Positions 1 through 6,870 are shown, counted from the first letter of the stretch. The stretch is DNA of 14,864 bases from Akkermansiaceae bacterium UBA985 (GCA_002292185.1 DBBL01000068.1:1-14864), one strand, 5' to 3'. The notes: generated from the sequence alone by a model not told the origin. Numbers and translations: made by a program.

Positions 1-19
1 CACAGAGTGAGTGGAGCGA

Positions 20-42
20 GCTCAATCCCTGTCGGTCCGCCA
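20..42 (+). other. tRNA 3'-end-like fragment ending in GCCA
   Basis: The bases fit the last part of a tRNA gene: a loop-like stretch with TCAAT (20-26), a T-stem 3' strand CCCTG (27-31), an acceptor 3' strand TCGGTCC (32-38), discriminator G39 and encoded CCA (40-42). The matching T-stem 5' strand (CAGGG) is absent from the preceding bases, which read GGAGCGAG, so the T arm cannot fold normally. A terminator-like hairpin follows at once, as is common after tRNA genes. It may be the detached 3' end of a tRNA left by a site-specific integration event, a degenerate tRNA, or chance. The rest lies outside the window. Confidence 0.3.
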
Positions 43-82
43 TTACCCCAGCCCTCTTCCAGAGGGTTGGGGTAATGTCTTT
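42..82 (+). terminator. Strong intrinsic terminator-like hairpin
   Basis: A 16-bp stem (42-57 with 61-76, one G-T wobble) closes a 3-base loop and is followed by GTCTTTT on the plus strand. On the minus strand no T-run follows, so it most likely ends a plus-strand transcript entering from the left of the window, perhaps a tRNA whose 3' end is suggested at 20-42. Confidence 0.6.
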
Positions 83-86
83 TATA

Positions 87-124
87 GACAGGGCTGAGAA
101 CGAAGTTGTGCACAACCCCCTGTC
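87..124. repeat. Nested inverted repeat with central perfect palindrome
   Basis: A 7-bp outer stem GACAGGG (87-93) / CCCTGTC (118-124) encloses a perfect 12-base palindrome GTTGTGCACAAC (105-116). It lies 13 bases past the rnhB stop codon on the minus strand, so it could protect or end that transcript, but no T-run follows on either strand. A dimeric protein could bind the central palindrome. The function is unknown. Confidence 0.45.
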
Positions 125-137
125 GACTCCTACATTT

Positions 138-755
138 TTAATCCAACGGTAATCTCAACTGAGCTACCGGAGCAAAGCTCCTCCGGTGGATAGGGCACGG
201 TCCATATTTCCTTAAAGCTTCCAAGTGCATCTTGGTACCGTAACCCTTATGCCTCTCAAAACCATATTCGGGATACATCTCAGCATATTCCAGCATCATT
301 CGATCCCGCGCCACCTTCGCGATGATACTGGCCGCAGCAATCGACAGGCTTTTACCGTCACCCTTGACGATACCTTCAGATTCAATCGGAAAGCCAGGAA
401 CCGGCAAGCCATCGATCAAACAGTAGTCAGGCAACTGCTTAAGCTTCTGAGCCGCTCTCGCCATCGCCGCATGGGTTGACTTAAGAATATTAATAGAATC
501 AATCTCTTCTCTATCCCCCAGTGACATAGCCCAGACGATATCATCACGATTCGTTATTTCCTCATAAATAATTTCCCGACGTTTCTCGGTAAGCTTCTTA
601 GAATCATCCAACAATGTATGGGTAAAACCATCAGGCAAAATCACAGCGGCAGCCGATACCGGGCCAGCAAGAGGCCCCCTTCCAGCCTCATCTATGCCTG
701 CGACAAGCTGATAACCCTCTTTGCGTTTTGCCTGTTCATAAAAAAGACTGGGCAT
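138..755 (-). CDS. rnhB: Ribonuclease HII
   Basis: RNase HII cleaves RNA in RNA/DNA hybrids and starts removal of single ribonucleotides misincorporated into DNA, acting in the cytoplasm. The 205-residue product has the usual family length. It shows GIDEAGRGPLAGPV near residue 20 (D22, E23), DSKKL at 51-55, LIDG with D115 and GDGKSLSIAAASIIAKVARD ending in D151, giving the complete DEDD active-site set, plus GYGTKMHLEAL at 171-181. The frame stays open far upstream, but those codons lie over the CAP gene in another frame and resemble nothing. ATG at 755 gives the family-like N terminus, and no other ATG, GTG or TTG lies between it and the GIDEAG motif. This start sits inside the terminator hairpin of the upstream gene, and no clear Shine-Dalgarno sequence precedes it. 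The function is firm; the start is likely. Confidence 0.95.
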   Translation of the reverse strand: MPSLFYEQAKRKEGYQLVAGIDEAGRGPLAGPVSAAAVILPDGFTHTLLDDSKKLTEKRREIIYEEITNRDDIVWAMSLGDREEIDSINILKSTHAAMARAAQKLKQLPDYCLIDGLPVPGFPIESEGIVKGDGKSLSIAAASIIAKVARDRMMLEYAEMYPEYGFERHKGYGTKMHLEALRKYGPCPIHRRSFAPVAQLRLPLD

Positions 756-774
756 GCCAAAACATGCCCAGTCT
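740..774 (-). terminator. Intrinsic terminator of the CAP gene, overlapping the rnhB start
   Basis: A perfect 12-bp stem (745-756 with 763-774) with a 6-base loop is followed on the minus strand by a run of T (complement of the A-run at 740-745). It starts 34 bases after the CAP-gene stop. The rnhB ATG (753-755) lies in the downstream arm of this hairpin, so read-through RNA would fold the start codon into the stem. Confidence 0.75.
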
Positions 775-807
775 GATAAAAAAGAACCAGTGTTTAATCT
801 GGAGAAT

Positions 808-1359
808 TTACTGCCACCCGAGTGGGCTAATAGATCTAGGTGCTCCGAGAGGTTGTGCACCCATGCACATCGTGATGTAGGTTTCACCGCTAGAAAGGGT
901 TTCAACACCAACACCTGTAAGATCCCATGATTGAAGCATATGCTTTCTGTGGCTAGGACTGCTTATCCATGCTTCGACGGCTTCAGCTGCAGGATCCTCA
1001 GAACCGCCATAAACGACATAGGTCATTTCACTCAAGTTTTCTATGTTATACTTAAGGTAAGCATACTGAGCTCTATTCTCAGAGCCAAAATGGTTTGCAT
1101 CGCTCAGTGTAGAGCCCATGTAGAGGCTGTGCTTTTGAGCCAAGGAGTTAAGGCCATAATGTCCGCGCATCATTTTTTTGCCCGCGGCTTCACGCTCATT
1201 ATTTATTAAAGCATACACACGTTCAGCAATTACACGTTCGGCTGGAGATACGGCAGATGCAGCGGATGATGGCCTGTTAGGCGCAGAAAGATTGGATACG
1301 CATGATGAGAAAAATAAGGTCATCGCGGCAGCGGTTGTAAGGGTAAATAACTTATTCAT
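808..1359 (-). CDS. CAP/SCP-domain lipoprotein
   Basis: This 183-residue protein begins with a short basic start (MNK), a hydrophobic stretch and FFSSC with Cys20, which fits a lipoprotein signal though the -3 residue (F18 or S18 region) is not the classic Leu. A low-complexity Ser/Ala linker follows to about residue 40. The rest is a CAP (CRISP/antigen 5/PR-1, YkwD-like) domain: VYALINNEREAAG, H77 in QKHSLYMG, H90 in NHFG, E107 in ENLS and H137 in SPSHRKHML, matching the conserved His/Glu cleft residues of the family. Bacterial CAP proteins are exported, but their biochemical role is mostly unknown. A purine-rich AAGGGGG lies about 15 bases before the ATG, a little far. An intrinsic terminator follows, so the gene is probably monocistronic. 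It is divergent from the TPR lipoprotein gene at 1571. Confidence 0.85.
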   Translation of the reverse strand: MNKLFTLTTAAAMTLFFSSCVSNLSAPNRPSSAASAVSPAERVIAERVYALINNEREAAGKKMMRGHYGLNSLAQKHSLYMGSTLSDANHFGSENRAQYAYLKYNIENLSEMTYVVYGGSEDPAAEAVEAWISSPSHRKHMLQSWDLTGVGVETLSSGETYITMCMGAQPLGAPRSISPLGWQ

Positions 1360-1570
1360 AGTGGATCATCATTACCCCCTTACATTAAACGTGTCTATAA
1401 TATTTTGCTTATTTGACTTTATAATCAGCATCCGTTAATTGAGTGGTTTTTTTTGAAATAAAAATACCGGTTATAGCTTAGTTTTTATAAATTTTAACGT
1501 TCAAATATTACCTGTGACATTCCCGATCGGTTATCCTTGGCAAAAGACATGCCCCTACTTAGCATCAGAA

Positions 1571-2524
1571 ATGCACAAATTAGGCACTTTCGTTGTTTTT
1601 ACATGCAGTATCTGTATCGCTGTTCCATCTCTCATATCTTCGTGTGGATCAAATGATGGGGACTTACCTTTATCCTCTGCTCTTAACAGCGAAGCGAGCT
1701 CTCAGGGTGCCAATAGATTATTGAGCGAGGCCAGAGCTTACGAGTCGAAGGGGAAGATCGATAAAGCGATTGATGTTTACCGTGACGTCTCCAAAAAATA
1801 CCCGCGCACGAACGCCGCTGCCCATGCTCGTTATGCAGAGGGTAATCTTTTAGATCAGCAAGGTGACCTGCTCAAAGCATTCGACGCTTACCAAGATCTG
1901 ATCATTAACCACCCAAGTAGCGAGCATTATGCTCCAGCCCTCAAACGGCAAAAATCGGTTGCTTTAGCAGCAGCTACGGGAGTCATTAAAAACAACTTCC
2001 TCGGCATGAAAACCAAAATAAGCCCCCAGAAAACGACTCAAATGCTAGCCAATGTTCGCGACAACGCGCCTCAGGCGCCGAGTGCCTCCGAAGCTCAATA
2101 TAACATTGGACGTGTTTGGCAAAAAGATGGCAACGCACAAAAAGCACTAGCCTCATACCTTCTCATCTCAGCGGATTACCCTAATAGCACATACGCACCT
2201 GAAGCCCAGTACCAGAGAGGTCAAATTCTCATACTCAAAGCTGAGAGAGGCAATCAAAACAGAGCTCATTTAAACCAGGCCAGGGACATCTTCCAAGATC
2301 TCATTGAACGATACCCTAACCACGAGCGCGCATCAGACGCCCGCAAAGGCATTGCCAATCTGGCTAACCAAGATATTCAACGCAGCTACGATACAGCCGA
2401 ATTTTACCGAAAAAAGGGAAACAATGAATCTGCTATTTTCTACTACAAAGAAGTTGTTCAAACGACAAAAAGTGGCTCCCTACACGATCAAGCCAAGCAA
2501 CGTATTAACGAATTAACTCGTTAA
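1571..2524 (+). CDS. Tetratricopeptide-repeat lipoprotein, BamD-like
   Basis: This is a 317-residue predicted outer-membrane lipoprotein. From the ATG at 1571 it begins MHKLGTFVVF with a hydrophobic core and LISSC, placing the lipidated Cys at 25. An upstream in-frame GTG at 1514 would put 19 polar residues before the signal peptide, so the ATG is preferred although it has no obvious Shine-Dalgarno. After a Ser-rich linker come helical TPR units: about residues 48-80 (SEARAYESKGKIDKAIDVY, KKYP), 84-116, 172-206 (AQYNIGRVWQKDGNAQKAL) and 209-251, ending with a further pair at 273-315. The pattern A..Y..L...YP.S..A..A is that of BamD/YbgF-type proteins, and lptE follows 59 bases downstream, which supports a role in outer-membrane assembly. 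It is larger than typical BamD (about 245 residues), so a different TPR scaffold is possible. Confidence 0.75.
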   Translation: MHKLGTFVVFTCSICIAVPSLISSCGSNDGDLPLSSALNSEASSQGANRLLSEARAYESKGKIDKAIDVYRDVSKKYPRTNAAAHARYAEGNLLDQQGDLLKAFDAYQDLIINHPSSEHYAPALKRQKSVALAAATGVIKNNFLGMKTKISPQKTTQMLANVRDNAPQAPSASEAQYNIGRVWQKDGNAQKALASYLLISADYPNSTYAPEAQYQRGQILILKAERGNQNRAHLNQARDIFQDLIERYPNHERASDARKGIANLANQDIQRSYDTAEFYRKKGNNESAIFYYKEVVQTTKSGSLHDQAKQRINELTR

Positions 2525-2583
2525 GTATTGCCGACCACCAGTCTAGGATAGCTCTGATGCAATCGTGCCCAACGTAGCCCACC

Positions 2584-3087
2584 ATGTTTAAATTAGTTCT
2601 CGCCATCTGCCTCTTGTCAGCTTCATGTGCTGGCTACCAACTGGGCGGATCAAAACCCACTCACCTCAGCCACATAAAGAGTATTCATGTGCCGCTTTTT
2701 GAAAATGACACGCTCTTTGTCAGAGCTGAAACTCATGGGACCAATAGCATGGTTGATGCATTGACACGTGACGGAACATATAAGATATCAACCGCTGAAT
2801 CAGCTGACGCAGTGCTTCTGGGTCGTATTACCAATCTGAATTACAGTCAGGTGAGCTCAATACGAACTGACAGCTTACGCTCGGAAGAACTAAGCCTTAC
2901 TGTTTTTATTGAATGGTCACTTGTAGAGGCATCAAACTCATCCCGTGTTTTGGAGAAAGGCAGATCTAGCGGTCGCACCACTTTTTTTGCGCGCGGGAAT
3001 CTAAATATTGCCCGGACTAATGCTCTGCCTGATGCTCTACGCCGCGCCTGTGAGTCAACGACTGCGCGATTGGCAGACGGGTTTTAA
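2584..3087 (+). CDS. lptE: LPS-assembly lipoprotein LptE family
   Basis: LptE is the outer-membrane lipoprotein that plugs the LptD barrel and helps place LPS on the cell surface. The 167-residue product starts with a short signal ending SASC (Cys15), then AGYQLGG and, at about residues 31-43, IKSIHVPLFENDT, the beta-strand signature of the LptE family (GY.L....P..L..I.SI.VP.F.N.T). The middle alternates strands (LLGRITNLNYSQV, LSLTVFIEWSLVEA) and the C-terminal helix (ALPDALRRACESTTARL) matches the usual fold. No Shine-Dalgarno is evident before the ATG. It probably forms an operon with the TPR lipoprotein gene and rsmI, which starts 28 bases later. Family assignment rests on pattern and size. 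LptE sequences diverge strongly, so confidence is good but not absolute. Confidence 0.8.
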   Translation: MFKLVLAICLLSASCAGYQLGGSKPTHLSHIKSIHVPLFENDTLFVRAETHGTNSMVDALTRDGTYKISTAESADAVLLGRITNLNYSQVSSIRTDSLRSEELSLTVFIEWSLVEASNSSRVLEKGRSSGRTTFFARGNLNIARTNALPDALRRACESTTARLADGF

Positions 3088-3115
3088 TGAACTCCACCGG
3101 AATCATTTTAAGTCT

Positions 3116-3787
3116 GTGATATCATTTGTTCCAACCCCCATTGGCAATAGGGCTGATATTACACTGCGTGCGATTGATGTCTTGAAAAGTGCTGATCTCA
3201 TTGCATGTGAAGATACTCGCCATTCACGCCCTCTACTCAAGCACCATGACATTGACCGCCCCCTCGTCTCTCTCCATGACCACAATGAGGCTCAAAGGAT
3301 CGAAGAGCTAATAAGCAAAGCGAAGGAAGGCTTGCAGATCGCTGCGATCTCTGATGCCGGCATGCCGCTCATCTCCGACCCAGGATATAGATTGCTGCAG
3401 GCATGCATCGAGCAAGAGATTCCCTACACTGTCCTCCCCGGGCCATCTGCAGTCCTTACTGCCCTTGCTGGATCAGGACTACCTTGCCATTCATTTCGCT
3501 TTGACGGCTTCCTCTCCGTTAAAAAAGGCAAGCGCAGGAAAAGCCTTGAAGCTGCAACTCTATCTCAAACTACGGCTATCTTCTTTGAATCACCGCATAG
3601 AATTGTGTCTACTATTGAGATGCTCGCTGAAATAAGCCCTAATATTAGAGTTTGTGTTGCACGTGAGCTCAGCAAAAAATTTGAAACATACCACCGTGAT
3701 ACGGCACTCAATTTGCTGAACCAATTCCAAGCAAAACCACCGAAGGGGGAAATCGTTTTGCTTATCGATGGCTGCTCGAGTGCATGA
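3116..3787 (+). CDS. rsmI: 16S rRNA (cytidine-1402-2'-O)-methyltransferase RsmI, short form
   Basis: RsmI uses S-adenosylmethionine to methylate the ribose 2'-OH of C1402 in the decoding centre of 16S rRNA. The product carries the tetrapyrrole-methylase-fold signatures of the family: FVPTPIGNRADITLRA at 4-19, ACEDTRHSRPLL at 30-41, HDHNE at 54-58, SDAGMPLISDPG at 79-90, LPGPSA at 107-112 and FFESPHR at 156-162. The chosen GTG at 3116 gives the expected start just before VPTPIGN. The open frame upstream overlaps lptE and is not conserved-looking. The protein ends after GEIVLLIDG at 223 residues, so it lacks the C-terminal extension (about 50-60 residues) of the E. coli enzyme. The catalytic core looks complete. 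It is likely the last gene of the lipoprotein operon. Confidence 0.92.
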   Translation: MISFVPTPIGNRADITLRAIDVLKSADLIACEDTRHSRPLLKHHDIDRPLVSLHDHNEAQRIEELISKAKEGLQIAAISDAGMPLISDPGYRLLQACIEQEIPYTVLPGPSAVLTALAGSGLPCHSFRFDGFLSVKKGKRRKSLEAATLSQTTAIFFESPHRIVSTIEMLAEISPNIRVCVARELSKKFETYHRDTALNLLNQFQAKPPKGEIVLLIDGCSSA

Positions 3788-4045
3788 CACTTCAGCCATT
3801 GTTATCATTATTACTCCATCTCTAGTGATTATTTTCTTTAGGGTGCTCTTTTCATCCTGTTAGTAATACATTCAACACTTGTTGATATTTTTGTTTAAAA
3901 AAAATTACTGGTTTTCCTGTTCGGTAAGGGCATTGGCATACGTTGACCAATAATTATTTTGTTACGCCCCTTGTTTGATGAGATGTTGCAATTGATTCAC
4001 CTGATACATACTCCTTACATTCGATAATTTCGATCCATCCAAAAT

Positions 4046-4444
4046 ATGTATAATTCCACTACCGACGCATCTACTCCTGACTCCAAGAAATCATCTTGGT
4101 CCAATCGCTCTAAAAAAAATCGATGGTTTTTCTATATGAATACCGTCATCGCCATTGTGATCCTCAGTGCCGTCGTGCTACTCAAGGACAGCGCCTCTAT
4201 TTACGAACCTCGTTCTGCTTTTGACTCAGCTTATATTGAAGTTTCCAGTAAAGAAAAGGACCCAAAAATGCTGCACAATGGCATCCTGTATACTGAAGCA
4301 GCCCGTGCGCACGCCTACCGTTCAATCATCAAGCAAAGCAACGGCACATTCATCATAGGTTTAATGGTCGTATTTGCTTTCATGGCAAACTCGGTTTACA
4401 TCTACAGGACAAGCCATCAGCAAAAAGCAACAGTCCCGCTCTAA
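4046..4444 (+). CDS. Small two-helix membrane protein of unknown function
   Basis: I do not recognise this 132-residue protein. It has a polar, Ser/Lys-rich N terminus (1-26), a probable transmembrane helix at about 27-46 (WFFYMNTVIAIVILSAVVLL), a soluble central part of about 55 residues with mixed charge (SKEKDPKMLHNGILYTEAARAHAYRS), a second helix at about 102-120 (FIIGLMVVFAFMANSVYIY) and a short polar tail. By the positive-inside rule, both the Lys/Arg-rich N terminus and the tail are probably cytoplasmic, with the central part outside. The gap of 258 bases from rsmI suggests its own promoter. A convincing terminator follows the stop codon. The long uninterrupted frame, ATG start and membrane pattern support a real gene. 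Confidence 0.65.
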   Translation: MYNSTTDASTPDSKKSSWSNRSKKNRWFFYMNTVIAIVILSAVVLLKDSASIYEPRSAFDSAYIEVSSKEKDPKMLHNGILYTEAARAHAYRSIIKQSNGTFIIGLMVVFAFMANSVYIYRTSHQQKATVPL

Positions 4445-4478
4445 TCAATAAAACTTGAGCAATTGAGCTCAACGTTAC

Positions 4479-4522
4479 AAAGCGCCGCCTGCAATGTTAA
4501 CGCATATGCTGCGGCGCTTTTT
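4479..4522 (+). terminator. Intrinsic terminator between convergent genes
   Basis: The stem AAAGCGCCGC (4479-4488) / GCGGCGCTTT (4511-4520) is followed by two more T on the plus strand, giving a five-T run. It ends the small membrane-protein gene. Read on the minus strand the same stem ends CTTTGT, so it may also weakly terminate pyrC, which stops at 4539. Confidence 0.75.
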
Positions 4523-4538
4523 GCTGCACTTAGCTCCA

Positions 4539-5819
4539 CTAGCGTTGTAGCAAAATATCGTCACCGACGACAACAAGGTCAATGCTTCCATCCAGAGTTT
4601 TGTTGAGAAACGGAGTATTCTCACTCTTAGAGCACATGAAATCAGGGCTAAATGTGGTTTCACCCTTAGGATCGAAAAGAATAAAATCTGCCCGGCCTCC
4701 CTCGACGATCGCTACCGGATCAAGTCCCATCATGCGGCGCGGTTGTGCCGAATAACGATTCACAAGCAGGCTCCAGCCAAACTCCCCCTTATTGATATAG
4801 TGATGGAAAAGTGAGACCACAGCTGTCTCTAGACCTGTGATACCATTGGGCGCACTGACAAAATCCTGCTCTTTTTCAAAAGGAGTATGAGGTGCATGAT
4901 CCGTAGCAATGATATCAAACACGCCCTCTTTGAGACCTTGCAGCAACGCTGCATTGTCCTCAGCTGTGCGTAACGGAGGGTTCATTTTATAATGAGTATC
5001 GTAATTGCCGATATCCTCCTCGTTGAAAAGTAAGTGATGGGGGGAGACTTCCGCCGTGACCTTCGCTCCCATCTGCTTCCACCAGCGGATCGTTTCCATT
5101 CCGATCTTGCTGGAGACATGTTGAATATGAAGACGTGCACCTGTGGCGTGCGCTAGACGGATATCACGGTCCATGCAGATCTCCTCGCTGCAAGCAGGAG
5201 TCCCTTGAATTCCGAGCTTATAACTGACCTTGCCCTCATTAAGAGCTCTAGGACCAGAGAGCTCAAGCACCTCACAATGACTCGCAAAAAAGCAATCGAA
5301 CTCACTCGCGTATTCCATGGCACGCTTGAGCAACATCATGTCTGGCACGGCATCTCCGTCATCAGTGAGCATCTTTACGCCCAATTGAAGCATGCCATCT
5401 ATTCCTGCCAATTCTTTGCCTTCACGACCTTTGGTGATGCAACCTGAAGTGTAAACAGGGATTCGAGCATCTCGCTCGGCAATGTCATAGATCGTGCGAA
5501 CCATTGCTGCAGAATCAATCGCGGGAGAGGTATTTGGCATTAGCACCACACCTGTGATCCCTCCATTAATTGCGGCCTCTGTTCCGGACTTGATTGTCTC
5601 CTTAGCTTCCTGCCCCGGCTCACGCATGTGAATATGGGTGTCAAACATTGCGGGAGATAAGATCTTTCCAGAACCATCAATCACGCGTGTTGCCGAATCA
5701 GCCTCAATATCATTACCTATCTTTGTGATGAGGCCATTTTCGACCAGAACATCCGCCGGCAACAGATCGTCATTATCCTCAGACGCTATGCTCGCTTTTT
5801 TAATAAGTAATGATGCCAT
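4539..5819 (-). CDS. pyrC: Dihydroorotase, type I
   Basis: This enzyme closes N-carbamoyl-aspartate to dihydroorotate, the third step of UMP synthesis, in the cytoplasm. The 426-residue protein is of type I length. The amidohydrolase metal site is visible: DTHIHMREPG with H62 and H64, TDDGD with D153/D154, HCE with H181, HIQHVS with H231/H234 and ATDHAPH with D307. The motif NPPLR (280-284) contributes to substrate binding in this family. The metal-bridging residue is Asp in LTDDG, as in type I enzymes, rather than the carboxylated Lys of type II. The ATG lies 5 bases after the pyrB stop codon, which suggests translational coupling, and no separate ribosome-binding site is evident. All expected catalytic residues are present, so it should be active and not a PyrC' pseudo-subunit. 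Confidence 0.96.
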   Translation of the reverse strand: MASLLIKKASIASEDNDDLLPADVLVENGLITKIGNDIEADSATRVIDGSGKILSPAMFDTHIHMREPGQEAKETIKSGTEAAINGGITGVVLMPNTSPAIDSAAMVRTIYDIAERDARIPVYTSGCITKGREGKELAGIDGMLQLGVKMLTDDGDAVPDMMLLKRAMEYASEFDCFFASHCEVLELSGPRALNEGKVSYKLGIQGTPACSEEICMDRDIRLAHATGARLHIQHVSSKIGMETIRWWKQMGAKVTAEVSPHHLLFNEEDIGNYDTHYKMNPPLRTAEDNAALLQGLKEGVFDIIATDHAPHTPFEKEQDFVSAPNGITGLETAVVSLFHHYINKGEFGWSLLVNRYSAQPRRMMGLDPVAIVEGGRADFILFDPKGETTFSPDFMCSKSENTPFLNKTLDGSIDLVVVGDDILLQR

Positions 5820-5824
5820 AATAT

Positions 5825-6778
5825 TTAGTTGGTATCCTCATCTGTAAGGCTCTCATTGCCGGCTGTATCTGGCTTGAGCCAGTACAGCACTGCCATACGA
5901 GTCGCGATGCCATTTTCAACCTGCTGGTCAATGAGGCAGCGCTGATACTGCATGACGTCATCACATAGTTCCACTCCACGATTCACTGGCCCAGGGTGCA
6001 TAATGTAAGTTCCTTGGTCAGCAATGCGCTTAAATCGTTCTTGGGTGATGCCATACAACTTCGTGTATTCCCTGAGACTAGGGAAAAATGGGGCGCTCTG
6101 CCTTTCCATCTGAATACGAAGCAGGTAAACAGCATCTGGCGACCACTTCATCGCCTCGTCATAATTGGTAAATCTCTTGATTTCACTGGGTCCATGCTTA
6201 GGCACCAGAGATCCCGGCCCCAGCCAAGCCACCTCAACCCCAAGCTTACGCATCAGCGTGGATGTCGAGCGGGCCACTCTACTATGCAGGATGTCACCAA
6301 TGATAAGCAGCTTCTTGCCCGCAGGCTCGGGAAACACCTCTTTGAAGGTGAACCCATCCAGAAGGGCTTGTGTTGGATGCGAATGAGCGCCATCTCCTGC
6401 ATTGATAACGCTCGCCTTGGTAGCGCGCGCGATGGCAAGTGGAATACCGGCCATTTGATTGCGCACGATAATATAGTCCGTACGCATCGCTTGCAGGGTA
6501 GCGATCGTATCACGCACTGATTCACCTTTGACTACCGAGGAGTGCGGCACATCAAATGTCGTAACATCGGCAGAGAGTCTTTTTGCTGCAACTTCAAACG
6601 AGGAAAGCGTGCGCGTGCTTGGCTCGTAGAACAAAGTGAGCACAGACTTACCTTTTAATGCCGGCACCTTTTTTACCGACCTTGTAAATAGTTCTTTAAA
6701 GGGAGCCGCTTGATCGAGCAAATGCTCTATTTCCTCTCGACGGAGAGATTCAATATCTAGTAGATCCTTGCGCGTCAT
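5825..6778 (-). CDS. pyrB: Aspartate carbamoyltransferase, catalytic subunit
   Basis: PyrB condenses carbamoyl phosphate with aspartate, the second step of UMP synthesis. The 317-residue protein has the normal length and both half-sites: FYEPSTRT at 50-57 (carbamoyl phosphate binding), the SSVVKGES loop at 80-87 with K84 matching the lysine donated across the trimer interface, HPTQALLD at 134-141, and HPGPVNRGVE at 261-270. R56 in STRT is present. After it LSSFE replaces the common RxSFE, a change also seen in other bacterial PyrB. No pyrI regulatory subunit is visible next to it, consistent with control through PyrR instead. It lies 92 bases after pyrR, with a potential hairpin just ahead of the ATG, and directly before pyrC. 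Confidence 0.96.
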   Translation of the reverse strand: MTRKDLLDIESLRREEIEHLLDQAAPFKELFTRSVKKVPALKGKSVLTLFYEPSTRTLSSFEVAAKRLSADVTTFDVPHSSVVKGESVRDTIATLQAMRTDYIIVRNQMAGIPLAIARATKASVINAGDGAHSHPTQALLDGFTFKEVFPEPAGKKLLIIGDILHSRVARSTSTLMRKLGVEVAWLGPGSLVPKHGPSEIKRFTNYDEAMKWSPDAVYLLRIQMERQSAPFFPSLREYTKLYGITQERFKRIADQGTYIMHPGPVNRGVELCDDVMQYQRCLIDQQVENGIATRMAVLYWLKPDTAGNESLTDEDTN

Positions 6779-6780
6779 TG

Positions 6781-6813
6781 AGTGTCTGCTCGAACTGCTT
6801 GAGTTATTACACT
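6781..6813 (-). promoter_or_regulatory. Candidate hairpin leader just upstream of pyrB
   Basis: On the minus strand the bases before the pyrB ATG can fold into a two-part stem: AGTGT/ACACT (6809-6813 with 6781-6785) and an inner 5-bp helix (6799-6803 with 6789-6793, one wobble). A competing pairing exists between 6863-6867 and 6782-6786. The downstream strand is shared, so the two are exclusive. The known PyrR-binding-loop consensus and a T-run are not visible, so a regulatory role is only a possibility. Confidence 0.25.
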
Positions 6814-6870
6814 GTTATGTGGACATGCACAAGCAATGATTGGGCCGGCATATTGAATCGCTGACACAGT

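Noticed and set aside
87..131. A second degenerate tRNA end at the CCCTGTCGACTCC copy
   Set aside because: The match to the first fragment is only eight bases and there is no CCA end or foldable T arm.
756..914. N-terminal extension of the rnhB frame into the CAP gene
   Set aside because: The extra 53 residues match nothing in RNase HII, overlap the CAP gene out of frame and run through its terminator. The ATG at 755 gives the family-typical length.
1514..1570. GTG start 19 codons upstream for the TPR lipoprotein
   Set aside because: It would place polar residues before a clear lipoprotein signal peptide that starts at the ATG at 1571.
3008..3115. Upstream extension of the rsmI frame from a TTG inside lptE
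   Set aside because: It overlaps lptE in another frame and adds residues before the conserved VPTPIGN start. The GTG at 3116 fits the family.
3932..3960. A terminator after rsmI (ATTGG...CCAAT then a T-rich stretch)
   Set aside because: The stem is only 5 bp of mixed composition and the T-run is broken, which is too weak to annotate.
6779..6870. Classic PyrR attenuator
   Set aside because: No PyrR binding-loop consensus and no terminator T-run could be found. Only weak alternative stems remain, reported as a low-confidence candidate.
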